Positions 23,791 to 35,084 of a stretch of 64,000 nucleotides of DNA are shown one piece after another. The notes below the pieces were generated by a model. It made no database searches. It was not told the origin of the DNA and was given only the letters and a program-made list of their open reading frames with translations. Numbering within the stretch: the stretch's first letter is position 1; the number at the start of each line of letters is the position of its first letter. Source of the DNA: Siphlonurus alternatus (Eukaryota > Arthropoda > Insecta > Ephemeroptera > Siphlonuridae); the NCBI GenBank assembly GCA_949825025.1, contig OX463783.1:16031628-16095627 (forward strand). The letters are read 5' to 3'. The translations under genes were made by a program, and so were the position numbers.

Positions 23791-24320
23791 AAAGAACAAA
23801 ACACAACAGGGTTGCGAATAGTACCTCTTTTAACGATTAAAATAATAATATTGAGGAAAACATAACAATAAGATATCAATACAAATCTCTCTGTAAATTT
23901 TTTAAAACCGAATTAAAAATAATATAATTTATAGACACAAAATTTAAACTTCTGGCTACTTTCAGAAGGAATTTAAAATTAATTTGATTGAAATTTTAAC
24001 ATAATGCAGAATTTGATTCAGAAGTTGAGAGAAAATTTTCTTTTAAGTTTAAAAATAACATATTCTGGGTGTAATTGAGTAATTCTTGCACTACAAAGCA
24101 ATTAATTATCTTGCTATAATTGTTATAATCAAACACTCAGAGTTGAAAACTACTTGAGAAACTCAAGTTGAAATTAATACTAAAAGTTAACACATTATAT
24201 GAACTCTGGGTAGTGGTAAAGTGACATTTCAAGCGTCAGGTATCTGCGTTGAACAAGTTGTCTAACCTCTAGGAGAGCTAGCTCATCGTTATCAGCTGAT
24301 TTTGCGGACACTATAATATC

Positions 24321-24551
24321 CAAGGATTTTCTATACTATGGATAGGCTACGTCTATACCAATAGCATTATAGCTACTGAGGCAAAAGGCCATGGTATCAT
24401 GGCCGCCGAGCGCAATATTTTGTATTGTTTTGGCTTCACAGGCCATGGTAAGATGGCGGACATTCTATTGTAACCACCACCCCCTTCCTCCTCACGACCT
24501 TGCCTCACTGACGATAGTGCCCCCACCTATCCATAGTATAGAAAATCCTTG
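24321..24551. mobile_element. hAT-type MITE with 8-bp target duplication
   Basis: Terminal inverted repeats CAAGGATTTTCTATACTATG (26 bp in all, perfect) and the exact 8-bp direct repeat ATAATATC at 24313-24320 and 24552-24559. CA...TG ends and an 8-bp duplication indicate the hAT superfamily. The interior has GGCCATGGTA twice and is GC-richer than the flanks. No open frame; single copy in this window. The perfect ends suggest a fairly recent insertion. Confidence 0.92.
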
Positions 24552-24559
24552 ATAATATC

Positions 24560-25467
24560 CTACCCAAACCGATGTAAAAAAAAACTCGAAGTTGCTTTTT
24601 CGGCATTAAAAGAATTTTTTAGAGGAAAATAAGTTCTTGATACATTATCAGAAGACCTGTAAATGAAGGGGAGGTAGGATATGTTTTTATATTTATAGCT
24701 TTAATAGTTACTGAGAAAAAAATTCAAATTTTCTAACATGGTGGATTATGGAGAAAATTTTCCTGACGGGGAACACTTGAAGCCTCTATTAATGTGATTG
24801 AAAAGGTCACAATAATGTCTTATTATACGAAGGCATACGATACGAAATTGTGTGCGCGGCTACACCTGATCGCATAGGTTCTTACTTTTTTTTTTACTTT
24901 TTGAACTACATGCGCTGCAAAATCATTCGATCTTGTGTGAGACATGCCATGCAGCCCTTAAAGTTTTAAAAAAATTCAAATAATTTACACTAGATAAAAA
25001 AAATCGCTAAAAATTAGTATTCTAATAACAGAAGATATGAACATAATATGATTTTTATTTTCTGTAAAATGATATACGTAAATTCCTTTTTTCAGCTTTG
25101 GAGGGGAGAAAAATTTGCTCTTTTCTTGTAAATAAAAAGACATTCAACGTTTGTCGGCATTAACATCAATGTAAAGACTTTTTAATATCTCAAAGAAAAT
25201 CTTTCTTTGAAAGTATAAATTATACCTCATTAAGAGAAAAAAATCTTTACTTTTTTCTTTTAACTTCATTAAGAAAACAAAAAATATATTATTAAATATG
25301 TAAATTTTCTTTAAAAATATTCAAATAGAGTGAAAGTCTTTTCATGTTGATTAATAATAATATTATTTTAGAGTCTTCGTCACTTTTCAGACTGAAAAAA
25401 AAAAGACTAGAGAGTAATCGTCAATATAGTAAAGGTTGTCAGAGCCAATTCTTATCAGCTAAAACAT
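24560..25467. other. AT-rich stretch, nothing recognised
   Basis: No supported exon or repeat. Confidence 0.35.
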
Positions 25468-25592
25468 TAGGTCTGTTCGTAAATACACAATCAGAAAGAA
25501 TCGATTATTTGTGATGAACCTTCTGTGCATGTAACATAAGGTTCATCACAAATAATCTATTCTTTCTGATTGTGTATTTACGAACAGATCTA
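25468..25592. mobile_element. Near-perfect 125-bp hairpin (MITE or foldback)
   Basis: Arms of about 55 bp (GGTCTGTTCGTAAATACACA, AATCAGAAAGAATCGATTAT, GTGATGAACCTT) are repeated inverted with only a few mismatches around a 15-nt loop. TA borders both ends, as in Tc1/mariner-type insertions, though TA is common here. Transcribed, it would form a stable precursor-like hairpin. Confidence 0.75.
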
Positions 25593-25828
25593 TTGTAAAT
25601 TGTTGGTGTTTATATAGATGTTTTACTCTACATAGATTTTACAATTCCGGTCTCTTACTAATTATAGCACGATTTCTAATTAATTAATGAGAACAGGCTG
25701 TGTGATAACCTCTCTTAAGGTAATTATTACTCTAGCCTTTTTCAAAGCATGTATAAGCTTGATAAAATACTTGAATGTATATATTATGTTATGAAAATTC
25801 ACACATTTTAGAAATTAATAAGTATTTA

Positions 25829-26150
25829 TGAACAACCTGCATGAAAATATTTTATTGCAGAAATAGAGGGAACCAAATTATGCTACTCTGATTTTTTTCA
25901 GATTTTTTTTAAACCTAGAACTATTTTTAAATAATTATTGAAAGTGCGGCCACGCCCTCTGGAGGCGTCAATATATAGGCGTCTCGGTCCTATCTTTTTT
26001 ATTAACGATTTAAGGGTGCCAAATTAACTTACAGAACTTTCAATAATTATTTAAAAATAGTTCCGGGTCTCAAAAAATCTGAAAAAATTCAGAGTAGCAT
26101 AATTTGGTAACCTCATTTCTGCAATAAAAATTTTTCATGTAGGTTGTTCA
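25829..26150. mobile_element. Foldback/TIR element, family B, copy 2
   Basis: Ends TGAACAACCTGCATGAAAAT and inverse TTTTTCATGTAGGTTGTTCA. The inner core TTGCAGAAATAGAGGG, TTATGCTACTCTGA and AATAATTATTGAAAGT is shared with family A, but the central segment has CGGCCACGCCCTC instead of TGACGTCA, and the termini are unlike those of family A. Confidence 0.85.
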
Positions 26151-26184
26151 TTATGTACGGGAACATTCTGGCATCGTGTATGTA

Positions 26185-26486
<302 letters not shown>

Positions 26487-26539
26487 GATGTTCTGCTCCT
26501 GTTTAAGATCTTGTTCAAGTATACTTGGTCTACTTGAGG

Positions 26540-28228
26540 TATTTCTCTCTCAATTCGTCCTCATTTCTCTTTAATATATTTCTATCTAACTTTTCTCTCT
26601 TATTCTGTTACTTAATATAATAATCGTATATACATGTGTAAATGTAAATATAGAATGAAATAAATCTTAAATTTAAAATGTATTATAGTAAATTTTAATT
26701 TCTAATTTCAATGTACAGAAATTCATTGTCTAACTTACATGGAAATTTAATCATGGCATTTTGCGTAGTAAAATTTTAATGTGGATATAAGTTAATTTTG
26801 ATCATTCGTGATCATACGTCTTATTATATAGATGTATAATAATTGCTATATAGGGAAGGATATAATAATATCATTTCAGCAAAATTTTACAGAAACTGCA
26901 TGTTGCATATTTGAAGGTTGTTTAATTTATTGAATATCTCCCTGTAGGGTTAAGAATATAAGAACTTAATAATTTTATCATTTCTGCATTTTTGTTTGCT
27001 ATCGTTGGAGTTTTTTAATGGTAATTTTGTTGAGTAAATAAAAAAAAAGGAACATAAACGTAAAAAATAAAAAACAAATTACAGGCTAAGAACACAGAAC
27101 AATAAAACTATAAATAAGTACTCTTAAACATTTAATTTATCAGAACGTCTAATCGTGAGGTTACGCAACATTTTCAAAAACTGCATGTGTTTTAAGGCTT
27201 GAATAGTGTATTACCTTGATCATTATATACTGAACGATTTACTAATGAGATATTCTGGCAAAGCGTACTTTTTTATTCAATGTTTCAGAGTATTACAACG
27301 CAAGTAGGAAATTTCATTATCCTGGGGACATGTGGTGACATCGCTTCTTTTCATTTTGTTATCAAATTTCTTTTGTATGGCCAAAAAGTGAAAACGTTGC
27401 CAACATCATCAACATGTAAAAATAGTTATTTTCTCATATTCATTTAGGCATTTTTTTGTTGTGTTTGTTGTATATAATTAGGCTGTGGCTCAAACCTTTC
27501 TCAAATTTAAGCTCTACTATATACATCCCATATTTAATATATTTATTTATTGAAGAATTTAAAATTACAATCAGTTTTATATTTACATAATATATATAAC
27601 ATACAATGCCTTATATTTTAAAAAATAAGAAGAAATTATAATCATGTTAATTGCCATTTAATCCATTTATAAGTGCAAATCGGTTATAATAAACATAAGT
27701 ATTTTTTTATTACTACCTAATCACTATATGTATCAATTTTTAATTTAGGGTAAATTTGAAATTTTGGTGTGTTCAATTTCATCATTCATTCCATTAAAAG
27801 TTTTTCCATTACTGTAATGCGTATTACATAAAACAATTTAAAGCTGATGGTAACGCTTCAATACTCTCACAAATAATGGAAATCATTGATTTAATTCCTC
27901 TCTCTCTCTCTCTTTTCTCAAATATCAGTATAAAATATAGACCATATTTTCCATATTCATGTTCAAATGTTTGATGCATAGCAATTATTTCCATATATTT
28001 TAGATTGAAATCAATACGATCGGGGTATCAAATTTTCAGCTTAAAGCTTTTTGTGCATTCATTTAAAAAAATATATATTTTTTTTACTTAAAACCTACTT
28101 TAAGATTGTAAACGTATGTTGCAAAAAATACACATATTGATGATAACAAAACTATCTGTAATAAATCATTATAAAATCTGAAACCATATTAAATTTAATA
28201 TATATTTAACCTTTTTTAACTGAATTTT
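26540..28228. other. AT-rich stretch, nothing recognised
   Basis: Short (CT)n at 27899-27913. No repeat family of this window and no supported exon. Confidence 0.35.
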
Positions 28229-28530
28229 GCTTAATTTTTTTTTTACTTCCCGGCTCTTCATAGACCCGAACTAGCGAGACTTAGAATTTTGTGGATACCT
28301 TCCAAATCAGAGCGACCATGGCCTATAACAATCCATCATATTTAACATTTGACTACTTGTGACTAAAAGAACCATGGATGAAAGTCAGGATGGTCGGAAG
28401 ATGCCATCAATCACCTCCAGGATGCACGAGTGGGTGTTCTTTTAGTGGAAAAATACAGCGGTGCCTGGGGTCGAATTTATGGCTTTTTGATTACGAATTA
28501 GAATTACAGCTGCATCAATTAATTATAATT
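28229..28530 (-). mobile_element. tRNA-headed SINE, copy 1
   Basis: On the minus strand: a tRNA-like head (ATGCAGCTGTAATTCTAATT, CGTAATC, AAATTCGACCCCAGGCACC as B box), then the shared segment AAAGAACACCCACTCGTGCA and GGAGGTGATTGATG, then a copy-specific 3' part ending AGAGCCGGGAAGT and poly(A), seen as the T run at 28231-28246. It aligns with the copy at 35574 through the head and middle; the 3' portions differ. Confidence 0.75.
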
Positions 28531-28661
28531 ATAATACACATAAATTGTCCACAAACTTAATGTTGCAAACAGATCTTCAAAAAAAAATTATATACTTTTA
28601 TTTATAATACAATAGCAATAAATCCCATTGGCCGGTTAGCAATACATCATAATATAGTTGT

Positions 28662-29055
28662 GGGAGGTGTGGCGCAGTGCGCTTGACCGGGTCTCGTCAG
28701 ATCACCGAAGTCATGCAACGCCGCGCGTGGTTAGTAGTTGGATGGGTGACCATTTTCAACAAAAACCACGTTTCCCACCCAGGGGTAAATTGTTGCGCTT
28801 TTCCACTAAGTGGTTCCCCTGGCTTTGGACCATTGCACTTCCGGTTCATTGACAAAAGCTGTAGCGTCCATCCTGGCTGAGGTTTCCACGTTTCCCTCAG
28901 CCGCAGGCAAATGCCGGGATGGATTTGCAAGGCCGTGGCCACCCCCGTTCCGGAAGAGCCCGCGAAACGCTCAAGTTAGGGTTTCGGAAGGTTCGGGGTT
29001 TCAAAGTAGTATGTAATTAGTAAATAGAAGTACCCAATAGGGTTTGATTAAAAAA

Positions 29056-29091
<36 letters not shown>

Positions 29092-29093
29092 AA
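28662..29093 (+). mobile_element. 5S-rRNA-derived SINE, subfamily A, full length
   Basis: Head 28691-28751 is 5S rRNA-like: GTCTCGTCAGATCACCGAAG, then GTGGTTAGTAGTTGGATGGG, TGACC, matching the internal promoter region (boxes A, IE and C) of animal 5S genes. The body follows, with GTTCCCCTGGCTTTGGACC and GGCTGAGGTTTCCACG, then the subfamily A tail (GGGTTTCGGAAGGTTCGGGG, GGGTTTGATT) and a poly(A) of about 40 nt. An 11-bp direct repeat AATATAGTTGT flanks it (28651-28661 and 29094-29104), the mark of target-primed reverse transcription. Transcription would be by RNA polymerase III from the 5S-type promoter. Short frames across it are not genes. Confidence 0.93.
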
Positions 29094-29104
29094 AATATAG
29101 TTGT

Positions 29105-30044
29105 AAATTATAGATATTCAATAGTAATCACAATTAAAAAAGAAAATATTAAATTTTTAATATGATAGTTCTTTGAAAAATTTCTTGGACTTTTAGATTT
29201 TCTTAGAAATATTTATATAAATTATGTAAATGTTATAATTATTCCAAGGACCAATGCCACGACCATCACCCATTCTTTTTCAAAATGATAAACTGAATTT
29301 TTTTTTTACATATTATTTAAAAAAAAAAGAACAGCTTGACTATTAACCTGTTTAAAAAAATAGTTTTGGGGTTATTGATTTTTTAGTGTGAAGAATGCTG
29401 AATCGACTAATTTTTTCTCGCGCTTGCAGTCTCTGTGGACGATTCAATGATAATCTATAATCTGCTATGCATGATATAGCTAAAAAAATAGGTTGAATAT
29501 TTGTTTTATTTTTTCAGCCAATAATAATAAGAAGAAGTCTTACTACTTTCAGAGTGATTTACCATCTACAACATATAAATATACTATTGATATTAACCTA
29601 AAATAAGAAATTAGCTTTTCGCATTGTGATTTTGTTCTGTTTTGTACCTAAGGATGTACCTGTTAAGTAAAAATGTGCTAGTTGTTATATAATGCTCTTA
29701 GATAAAAGTAATAATGTTCACAGAAAAAATAAGCTAAAAAAAATACGATGTTTTTCCCTCCAAGTATATATAAAATATAAACTTCAAACTAAAATACATT
29801 GCATTTTAGCATCTGCGCAGTCTACAGGTTGTTGAATAAATAAGGTAAAGTATTTACATCGGAAAATTCTCACAAAATGTCAATATCTATTTCATAAGTA
29901 AGCTTCTACAGTATTTATAAAAAATAAACTGCGAGCGAAGCTTGGGTGAAGAATTTTTATGAGATTAAAATCAAAATTGTCATTTTATATTATTTAAAAT
30001 TTAAAATACATTTTGAAAACCCCTCTCTTTTTAATACACTTCTA
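29105..30044. other. AT-rich stretch, nothing recognised
   Basis: No repeat or exon-like frame. Confidence 0.35.
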
Positions 30045-30120
30045 CACAGTACGAACTTCACCCTTGCTTTGATTATACTAAGCGTGGCTACTCAGTATAC
30101 CCAAATATTGCAAAACTGAA
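30045..30120. mobile_element. TIR element family G, left-end fragment
   Basis: ACAGTACGAACTTCACCCTTG followed by CTTTGATTAT matches the left end of the element at 34861. The right end is not seen. Confidence 0.45.
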
Positions 30121-30134
30121 TTTCTTTTAATGAA

Positions 30135-30242
30135 AAGGGAAAGGTTACCTCAGCAAATGCTGGGTAACAGGCTGTGGCCCCCATTCTTTCCCTCCCTTAT
30201 CCCTACCCATATATTACCTCGCTTTAAGCTCATAAAAAAAAA
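30135..30242 (+). mobile_element. 5S-SINE subfamily B, 3' fragment
   Basis: CCTCAGCAAATGCTGGGTAA, CAGGCTGTGGCC, TTTCCCTCCCTTATCCCTAC then a diverged AAGCTCATAAAAAAAA end match the 3' half of the copies at 45753 and 36483. The 5S head is absent. Confidence 0.72.
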
Positions 30243-31320
30243 TCTGCTAATTAACTCTAAGTATGCATCAGAATAAATAAGTATATAATATATTGAAGTA
30301 TTTTGAGTTAAAATATGGTTATGTATATGCTGTAGTTAAAAAATAATTATGTGAAAATAAATGAAATTATATTTATTCTGATTTATATAAAAATGTATAA
30401 ACAGATTAAAGGGTACATTGCTAATATAATGGAGAAATTTGTATATTTCTTAATTGCTTTGGCATTTTAGAGAAGTGGTATACAACCCTTTTAAGTTTCT
30501 CAGCTTTAAAAAGAAATATCAATTCATGTTACAGAAACTTTTTAATCCACTTTTACTTTATACGTATCACATAATTACTTTCTTAATTGGGGGAAAAGCC
30601 AAAAGCGAGGGAGTAATAAATTTCTCATATTTACATCATAATGTAATCATAATCATTCGTCTTTATTGATTTTTACAAGTAAATAAAAAAATGAAATATT
30701 TCAAAGTAGGTGATTAAAATGATAAATTACGTTTTTTCATAAACACAACGTCCCATAATTTAAATGAAAAATTATGATTTTACTGTAGAAAATTAAAAAT
30801 TTGTAAACTTGCTCAAGAAATTTGATGATGCCTTTGAAAAATTCAAACAACATTTTTGTCAACCCTTAAAGAGGGTGCAAAATAGCTGGTTTTAAATATA
30901 TAATGAAAGTTTCAAATTTCTACAGTGAAATATAATTTTGTGATACTGATTATGCGAAAGTATCTTAAATATAAACATTTGTCAAGGAAATTTTTGAATC
31001 TACGGAACATTATACTGTCTCAGAAAGTGTAAAGTCCCAAAAAATGTATATTATCTTTATGTCAATATGACTGAAAGTTCAAAGTTCCTTTTTAAATTCT
31101 GTTAAACTTAACGTATAACATTTTGAAATGATGAGAATTTTTATATTTTATTAAATATTATATTTAAGATTTAAGTAAATCAGAAGTAATTTGACATTAA
31201 ATCATTGATGAACTGCTTTTTAATAAAAATGAAAATTAATTCAAGTAAATTTGTTCCTATAATTTTACGTTTATATGATTAGTACACATTGGGTGTATCA
31301 GCGTGAGCATGGTTAGTATT
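30243..31320. other. AT-rich stretch, nothing recognised
   Basis: A 71-codon frame at 30454-30669 has no recognisable motif. No repeats. Confidence 0.35.
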
Positions 31321-31410
31321 ATTTATTTATTTTATTTTATTATATTTCCCTCATGAGTACATAAATAACAAGTATTAGAATTAGGTTGACATTATAACCA
31401 TATGGTAAAG
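31321..31410 (-). repeat. Retroelement 3' end, family F, copy 3
   Basis: On the minus strand GTACTCATGAGGGAAATATA continues into AATAAAATAAAATAAA. It shares over 20 identical bases with the site at 3806 (opposite strand) and is related to 23711 and 34092. Likely the 3' end of a LINE or SINE; no coding region remains. Confidence 0.5.
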
Positions 31411-33094
31411 TGAAAAAAAAAAAAAGGATTATCTCCTTCGACAATTTTGTCCAGTTACAGTACACACTGTTCAAATTACGTATATTTAATGTACTGTTTT
31501 TTTTTATGTAATTATATAATATATTATTTTTATATGGTAAATTGAAAAATAAAACATGGTTTAGCTTTCAATTTGTGCATTTAAGATTTTTTATTTCAGT
31601 CAAAAATGAAAGCGAGATTTATGTATTTACCTTTAAAATATCACAAAATACTTACGACCCCTAACACGTTAGCTTGTATTATAACTTCTCCTGGGGTCTA
31701 TAAAGTAACTTGGAAGATCATAAAGGAAAGGAGAATTTTACAGCTCTCGGGTCTCGAACCACTAACTCCAAGTTTATGTTGAAAGTTGTGGACGGTAATT
31801 GCATCACATGGTACGGAAAATACTAGCACATACCAACAGAAGTACAATTTTGTGGTGTTGAAAGTATTATTTTTTTGCAAGCACTTTATAATTGAATAAA
31901 CTTCATAACGCTATACTTTTGTGCTTTTATTTTTTATATAAAATAAAATTAACATTTCATATATTTTTGTACATATTTCTATCGTTTTAGTTAACCCTAA
32001 TTAGTGCAATTATATAAATATTGTGTTTTTATGTAAATATAATATATTATACTGAATCCCGCGCCTTTGATCATTTTACCTGTCGATTACATTATTTTAT
32101 CATTTAAAATTCTACTTTTGTTGTGTATTATTTATAAATTAAATTTAAAATTAAATACAGTGAAAATAACAAATTATCTAACATTTATTTATTTTATATT
32201 TTAACTTAACACAATTATAAGATGTAATGAGGTAATGAGTTTTAATTTATGCCATCAGAATAAATTAAATTGCAGTTTAATTTTAAACAGATATTGCAAT
32301 CCGCGGGTAATTAATGATACATTATATTATAGGCTGTGATAGTCTAGTGATTTATGTTGTAAATTTCTCTGATTAATTAATTTCCCGTATTATATAAAGT
32401 ACGCATCTTATAATCAAATAAAATTTTAGCACTGAAATCTTATAAAAATTTGATATTTTGACACTAAAAAAATATTTCACTAAAAAAATGTAATTTTTAT
32501 CTGTCTGTATGAGAAAAAAAAATAGTAATAGAATTGTGTGTAACATTTCTAGTTTTTTATGTCATGTAATTTTTTATTATTATGAACTGCTGTGAACACA
32601 AAATGAACAAAAAAAAAAGTGTGTGTAATTGACGTAAAAAGAAAAGGGTTAAAAAAAATGACTTGTTAAAAAAAGAGAAAATAAGCCATGTTATTTCTTT
32701 TCATTCTCAATGGTCATGAGCGACTGCGATTACATTTTCCCCAGGAATATAATCACAAATCCAATAATCCCTAGCCGTCTTCTCTCTCTCTTTCTTCTCA
32801 CATTGAAAAAGAGATGCCGCCGGTTGAAGGATAAAAACGTTAAGGTTATCACCACAGATACGAGAAATTTGATTTCAAGAAGAAAAATAATGCATATTTT
32901 TTTTATAAAAGTTCTATATATGATATCTCAATGTTCTTATAATACGAATTTATATTCTGAAAATATGTTCATATGATATTTTATTGATGAAATTTAATAA
33001 ATAATCTTTCCCCTTAAGATAAATATCGTATCTTTTACTTTAGCGTATTATATATTACATTGCATTTAATTTACAACAACTATTTTGTGTACCC
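31411..33094. other. AT-rich stretch, nothing recognised
   Basis: A short segment at 31740-31760 (GGGTCTCGAACC) resembles a tRNA B box but no tRNA fold is present. An 88-codon frame at 32710-32976 has no known motif. Confidence 0.35.
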
Positions 33095-33108
33095 TAGATC
33101 ACATTATT

Positions 33109-33716
33109 TTTTTTTTAGTTTTAATTAAACCCTATTGGGTACTTCTATTTACTAATTACATACTACTTTGAAACCCCGAACCTTCCGAAACCCTAACTTG
33201 AGCGTTTCGCGGGCTCTTCTGGAACGAGGGCGGCCACGGCCTTGCAAATCCATCCCGGCATTTGCCTGCGGCTGAGGGAAACGTGGAAACCTCAGCCAGG
33301 ATGGACGCTACAGCTTTTGTCAATGAACCGGAAGTGCAATGGTCCAAAGCCAGGGGAACCACATAGTGGAAAAGCGCAACGTTTTACCCCTGGGTGGGAA
33401 ACGTGTTTTTTGTTGAAAATGGTCACCCATCCAACTATAATATACTGCGCAATTTTCTAAGTCAATGAACTGCATGTTCATAAAAGAATGAAGCAGCACA
33501 TTCTCGATCTGACTTATACTTAAATAATTATTATTTTATTCAAAATTCATGATGCTGGAATAAATAAATATGATTTTATCAGTTTAAAGTTGTTTAAACT
33601 CGATACACTGACTGCATGAATCGAATCAGATGTATACTAACCACGCGCGGCGTTGCTTGACTTCGGTGATCTGACGAGACCCGGTCAAGCGCACTGCGCC
33701 ACACCTCCCACATTAT
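33109..33716 (-). mobile_element. 5S-SINE subfamily A, interrupted by an insertion
   Basis: Minus-strand copy nearly identical to the full-length one at 28662: 5' end GGGAGGTGTGGCGCAGTGCG at 33709 reading down, and subfamily A tail with its A-rich end at the T run from 33107. A 14-bp direct repeat TAGATCACATTATT occurs at 33095-33108 and 33717-33730 and is probably the target duplication. The 5S head is split: after CATCCAACTA the sequence is broken at 33437 and resumes at 33635 with TACTAACCACGCGC. Confidence 0.9.
33438..33634. mobile_element. 197-bp insertion inside a 5S-SINE
   Basis: Interrupts the SINE with a TA shared at both junctions (33436-33437 and 33635-33636), the pattern of a Tc1/mariner-type insertion. 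Terminal inverted repeats are not obvious, so the class is uncertain. It must be younger than the SINE it interrupts. Confidence 0.6.
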
Positions 33717-33846
33717 TAGATCACATTATTAATATATTTGTAATAAATCAATTGAATCAAGTTATTGAAATCAAGCAATAATAAGTAAATGAATATGGAC
33801 ACGATTAGAGGGACGAAGGAGTTCTGTTTTTTTTGGAAATAATATT

Positions 33847-33971
33847 GGGTGCGATTCAAGAAGAAGTTAGCCAGGTTTCTAACCACGTTTAGCTATACCT
33901 GTTTTACGTGTTAAACCACCTATAGTTAAACGTGGTTAAAAACCTGGCTAACTGCTTCGTGAATCGCGCCT
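33847..33971. mobile_element. PIF/Harbinger-like hairpin MITE, family P, copy 4
   Basis: GGGTGCGATTCAAGAAGAAG on the left and GCTTCGTGAATCGCGCCT on the right, with AACCACGTTTAGC and inverse within. The flanking triplets (ATT and AAT) do not match in this copy. Confidence 0.75.
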
Positions 33972-34091
33972 AATATAAAGAATTCTCACTGTTTGCGTCG
34001 GGTATTAAAAGGTTAATAGTATATCTTTCTTCCTGACTTGCGATCTTTTCTACTATTTTTATATTTTTACTGTACAGTTACAACTAATTAC

Positions 34092-34130
34092 ATTTATTTT
34101 ATTTTATTATCTCTTTCATGGGCACTTTAC
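34092..34130 (-). repeat. Retroelement 3' end, family F, copy 4
   Basis: Minus strand GTGCCCATGAAAGAGATAAT followed by AAAATAAAATAAA. A diverged member of the group at 3806, 23711 and 31321. Confidence 0.35.
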
Positions 34131-34307
34131 AATAATATAACATATTATATAGCCAAAACTAAAAACAACAATAGCCCATGGGGCAAATGAAAAAGATTGC
34201 TGAGCAGTCCATTCACTAAAGTGTTCATTCACCCATATATATTTCCTGATGTAATAAGCTAATAAAATGTATTTTTTAATAAATATACCGAGTTACATCA
34301 TGCATGT

Positions 34308-34357
34308 AAAACGCTTATTAAAAATTGCTCCTTTAACGCTTTAGCTAAATCGCTCCC
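34308..34357. mobile_element. Half copy of the 11790 MITE
   Basis: AAAACGCTTATTAAAA then TTTAACGCTTTAGCTAAATC and GCTCCC match the right half of the element at 11790-11922. The left terminus is missing. Confidence 0.6.
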
Positions 34358-34360
34358 ACG

Positions 34361-34860
34361 TATTTTTAAGAATAATTATTGTTTGATTAATAATTTTTAA
34401 GCACGTATTGAGGGTAAGCAGTTAGGACATTTTATAATTAAAAAATTCCAGTATTATGTGTAAATTAATATTGTTATTTTTTATAAGTAATGATAGCAAT
34501 TAATGTATAGAAATAAGCTTTTATATGTAGAATAATATTTTCTTAAATAATTATTCATTTATAGCAACTTTTGATCTCATTAAACTTTATCAAACATCGA
34601 GAGTTATATATATATTGTTATAAAAACACTTGTTTAAAACAAGATGAATATGATGATGATGTAACACATTATTTTCTATCATAACATGTTACAGTGAAAT
34701 GAGAGCATACGTTTCATTGCATGATTCAACAGGAACACATGTCATGTTTTATCAAGAGTTAATATGCGTGAATATTATATGCAACAATGAACTATGTAAT
34801 ATAGTACAATCAAAAGCAAAATTAACTTGATTTTAGAATGAATATTTGTATACCTCAAAA
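34361..34860. other. AT-rich stretch, nothing recognised
   Basis: No gene or repeat was identified. Confidence 0.35.
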
Positions 34861-35031
34861 CAGTACGAACTTTAACCTTGCTTTGTTTGTGTTTCCACGC
34901 TTTATAATTATGGTTGTGAACTTGAAGAAGCATTTGAAGTTGAGTGCTCTTCGCACCTCCCCCAAAATTGTAAATCTGCATCTCTTTGTCTCTTTGCTAG
35001 TAAATTAGACAGGGGTAAAGTTCATGCTGTC
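34861..35031. mobile_element. TIR element (MITE), family G, copy 2
   Basis: Left CAGTACGAACTTTAACCTTG and right GGGGTAAAGTTCATGCTGTC are inverted versions of one another. Interior includes GAGTGCTCTTCGCACC and AAAATTGTAAATCTGCATC, which recur in the 60022 copy. Length 171 bp, non-coding. Confidence 0.7.
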
Positions 35032-35084
35032 TTGTACATGCATGCAAGCTCCTTCGTCTGCAGATATGAAAGGATTCCACTTAT

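Larger units (their letters stand above)
23490..23990. mobile_element. TIR element family E, copy 1, with nested insertions
   Basis: Outer ends are the family E pair: left CAGTAGCCGAAATTTTAGGG, right ACTTCTGGCTACTTTCAGAA followed by TTAATTTGATTG. Between them lie a hairpin of family D type (about 23561-23690) and a retroelement 3' end of family F (23711-23790, minus strand). The layering gives relative ages: E is older than D and F. Confidence 0.6.

Noticed and set aside
28691..28751. 5S rRNA gene
   Set aside because: Only the middle of 5S is present; 5' and 3' parts of the mature RNA are replaced by SINE sequence, and an A tail and target duplication are present.
28658..29016. Several 60-80 codon frames on both strands
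   Set aside because: They all lie inside a 5S-derived SINE; the same frames recur at 4657, 33156, 33242, 45803 and 45863 in the other SINE copies.
31740..31800. Possible B box or tRNA relic (GGGTCTCGAACC)
   Set aside because: No surrounding fold; a chance match is likely.
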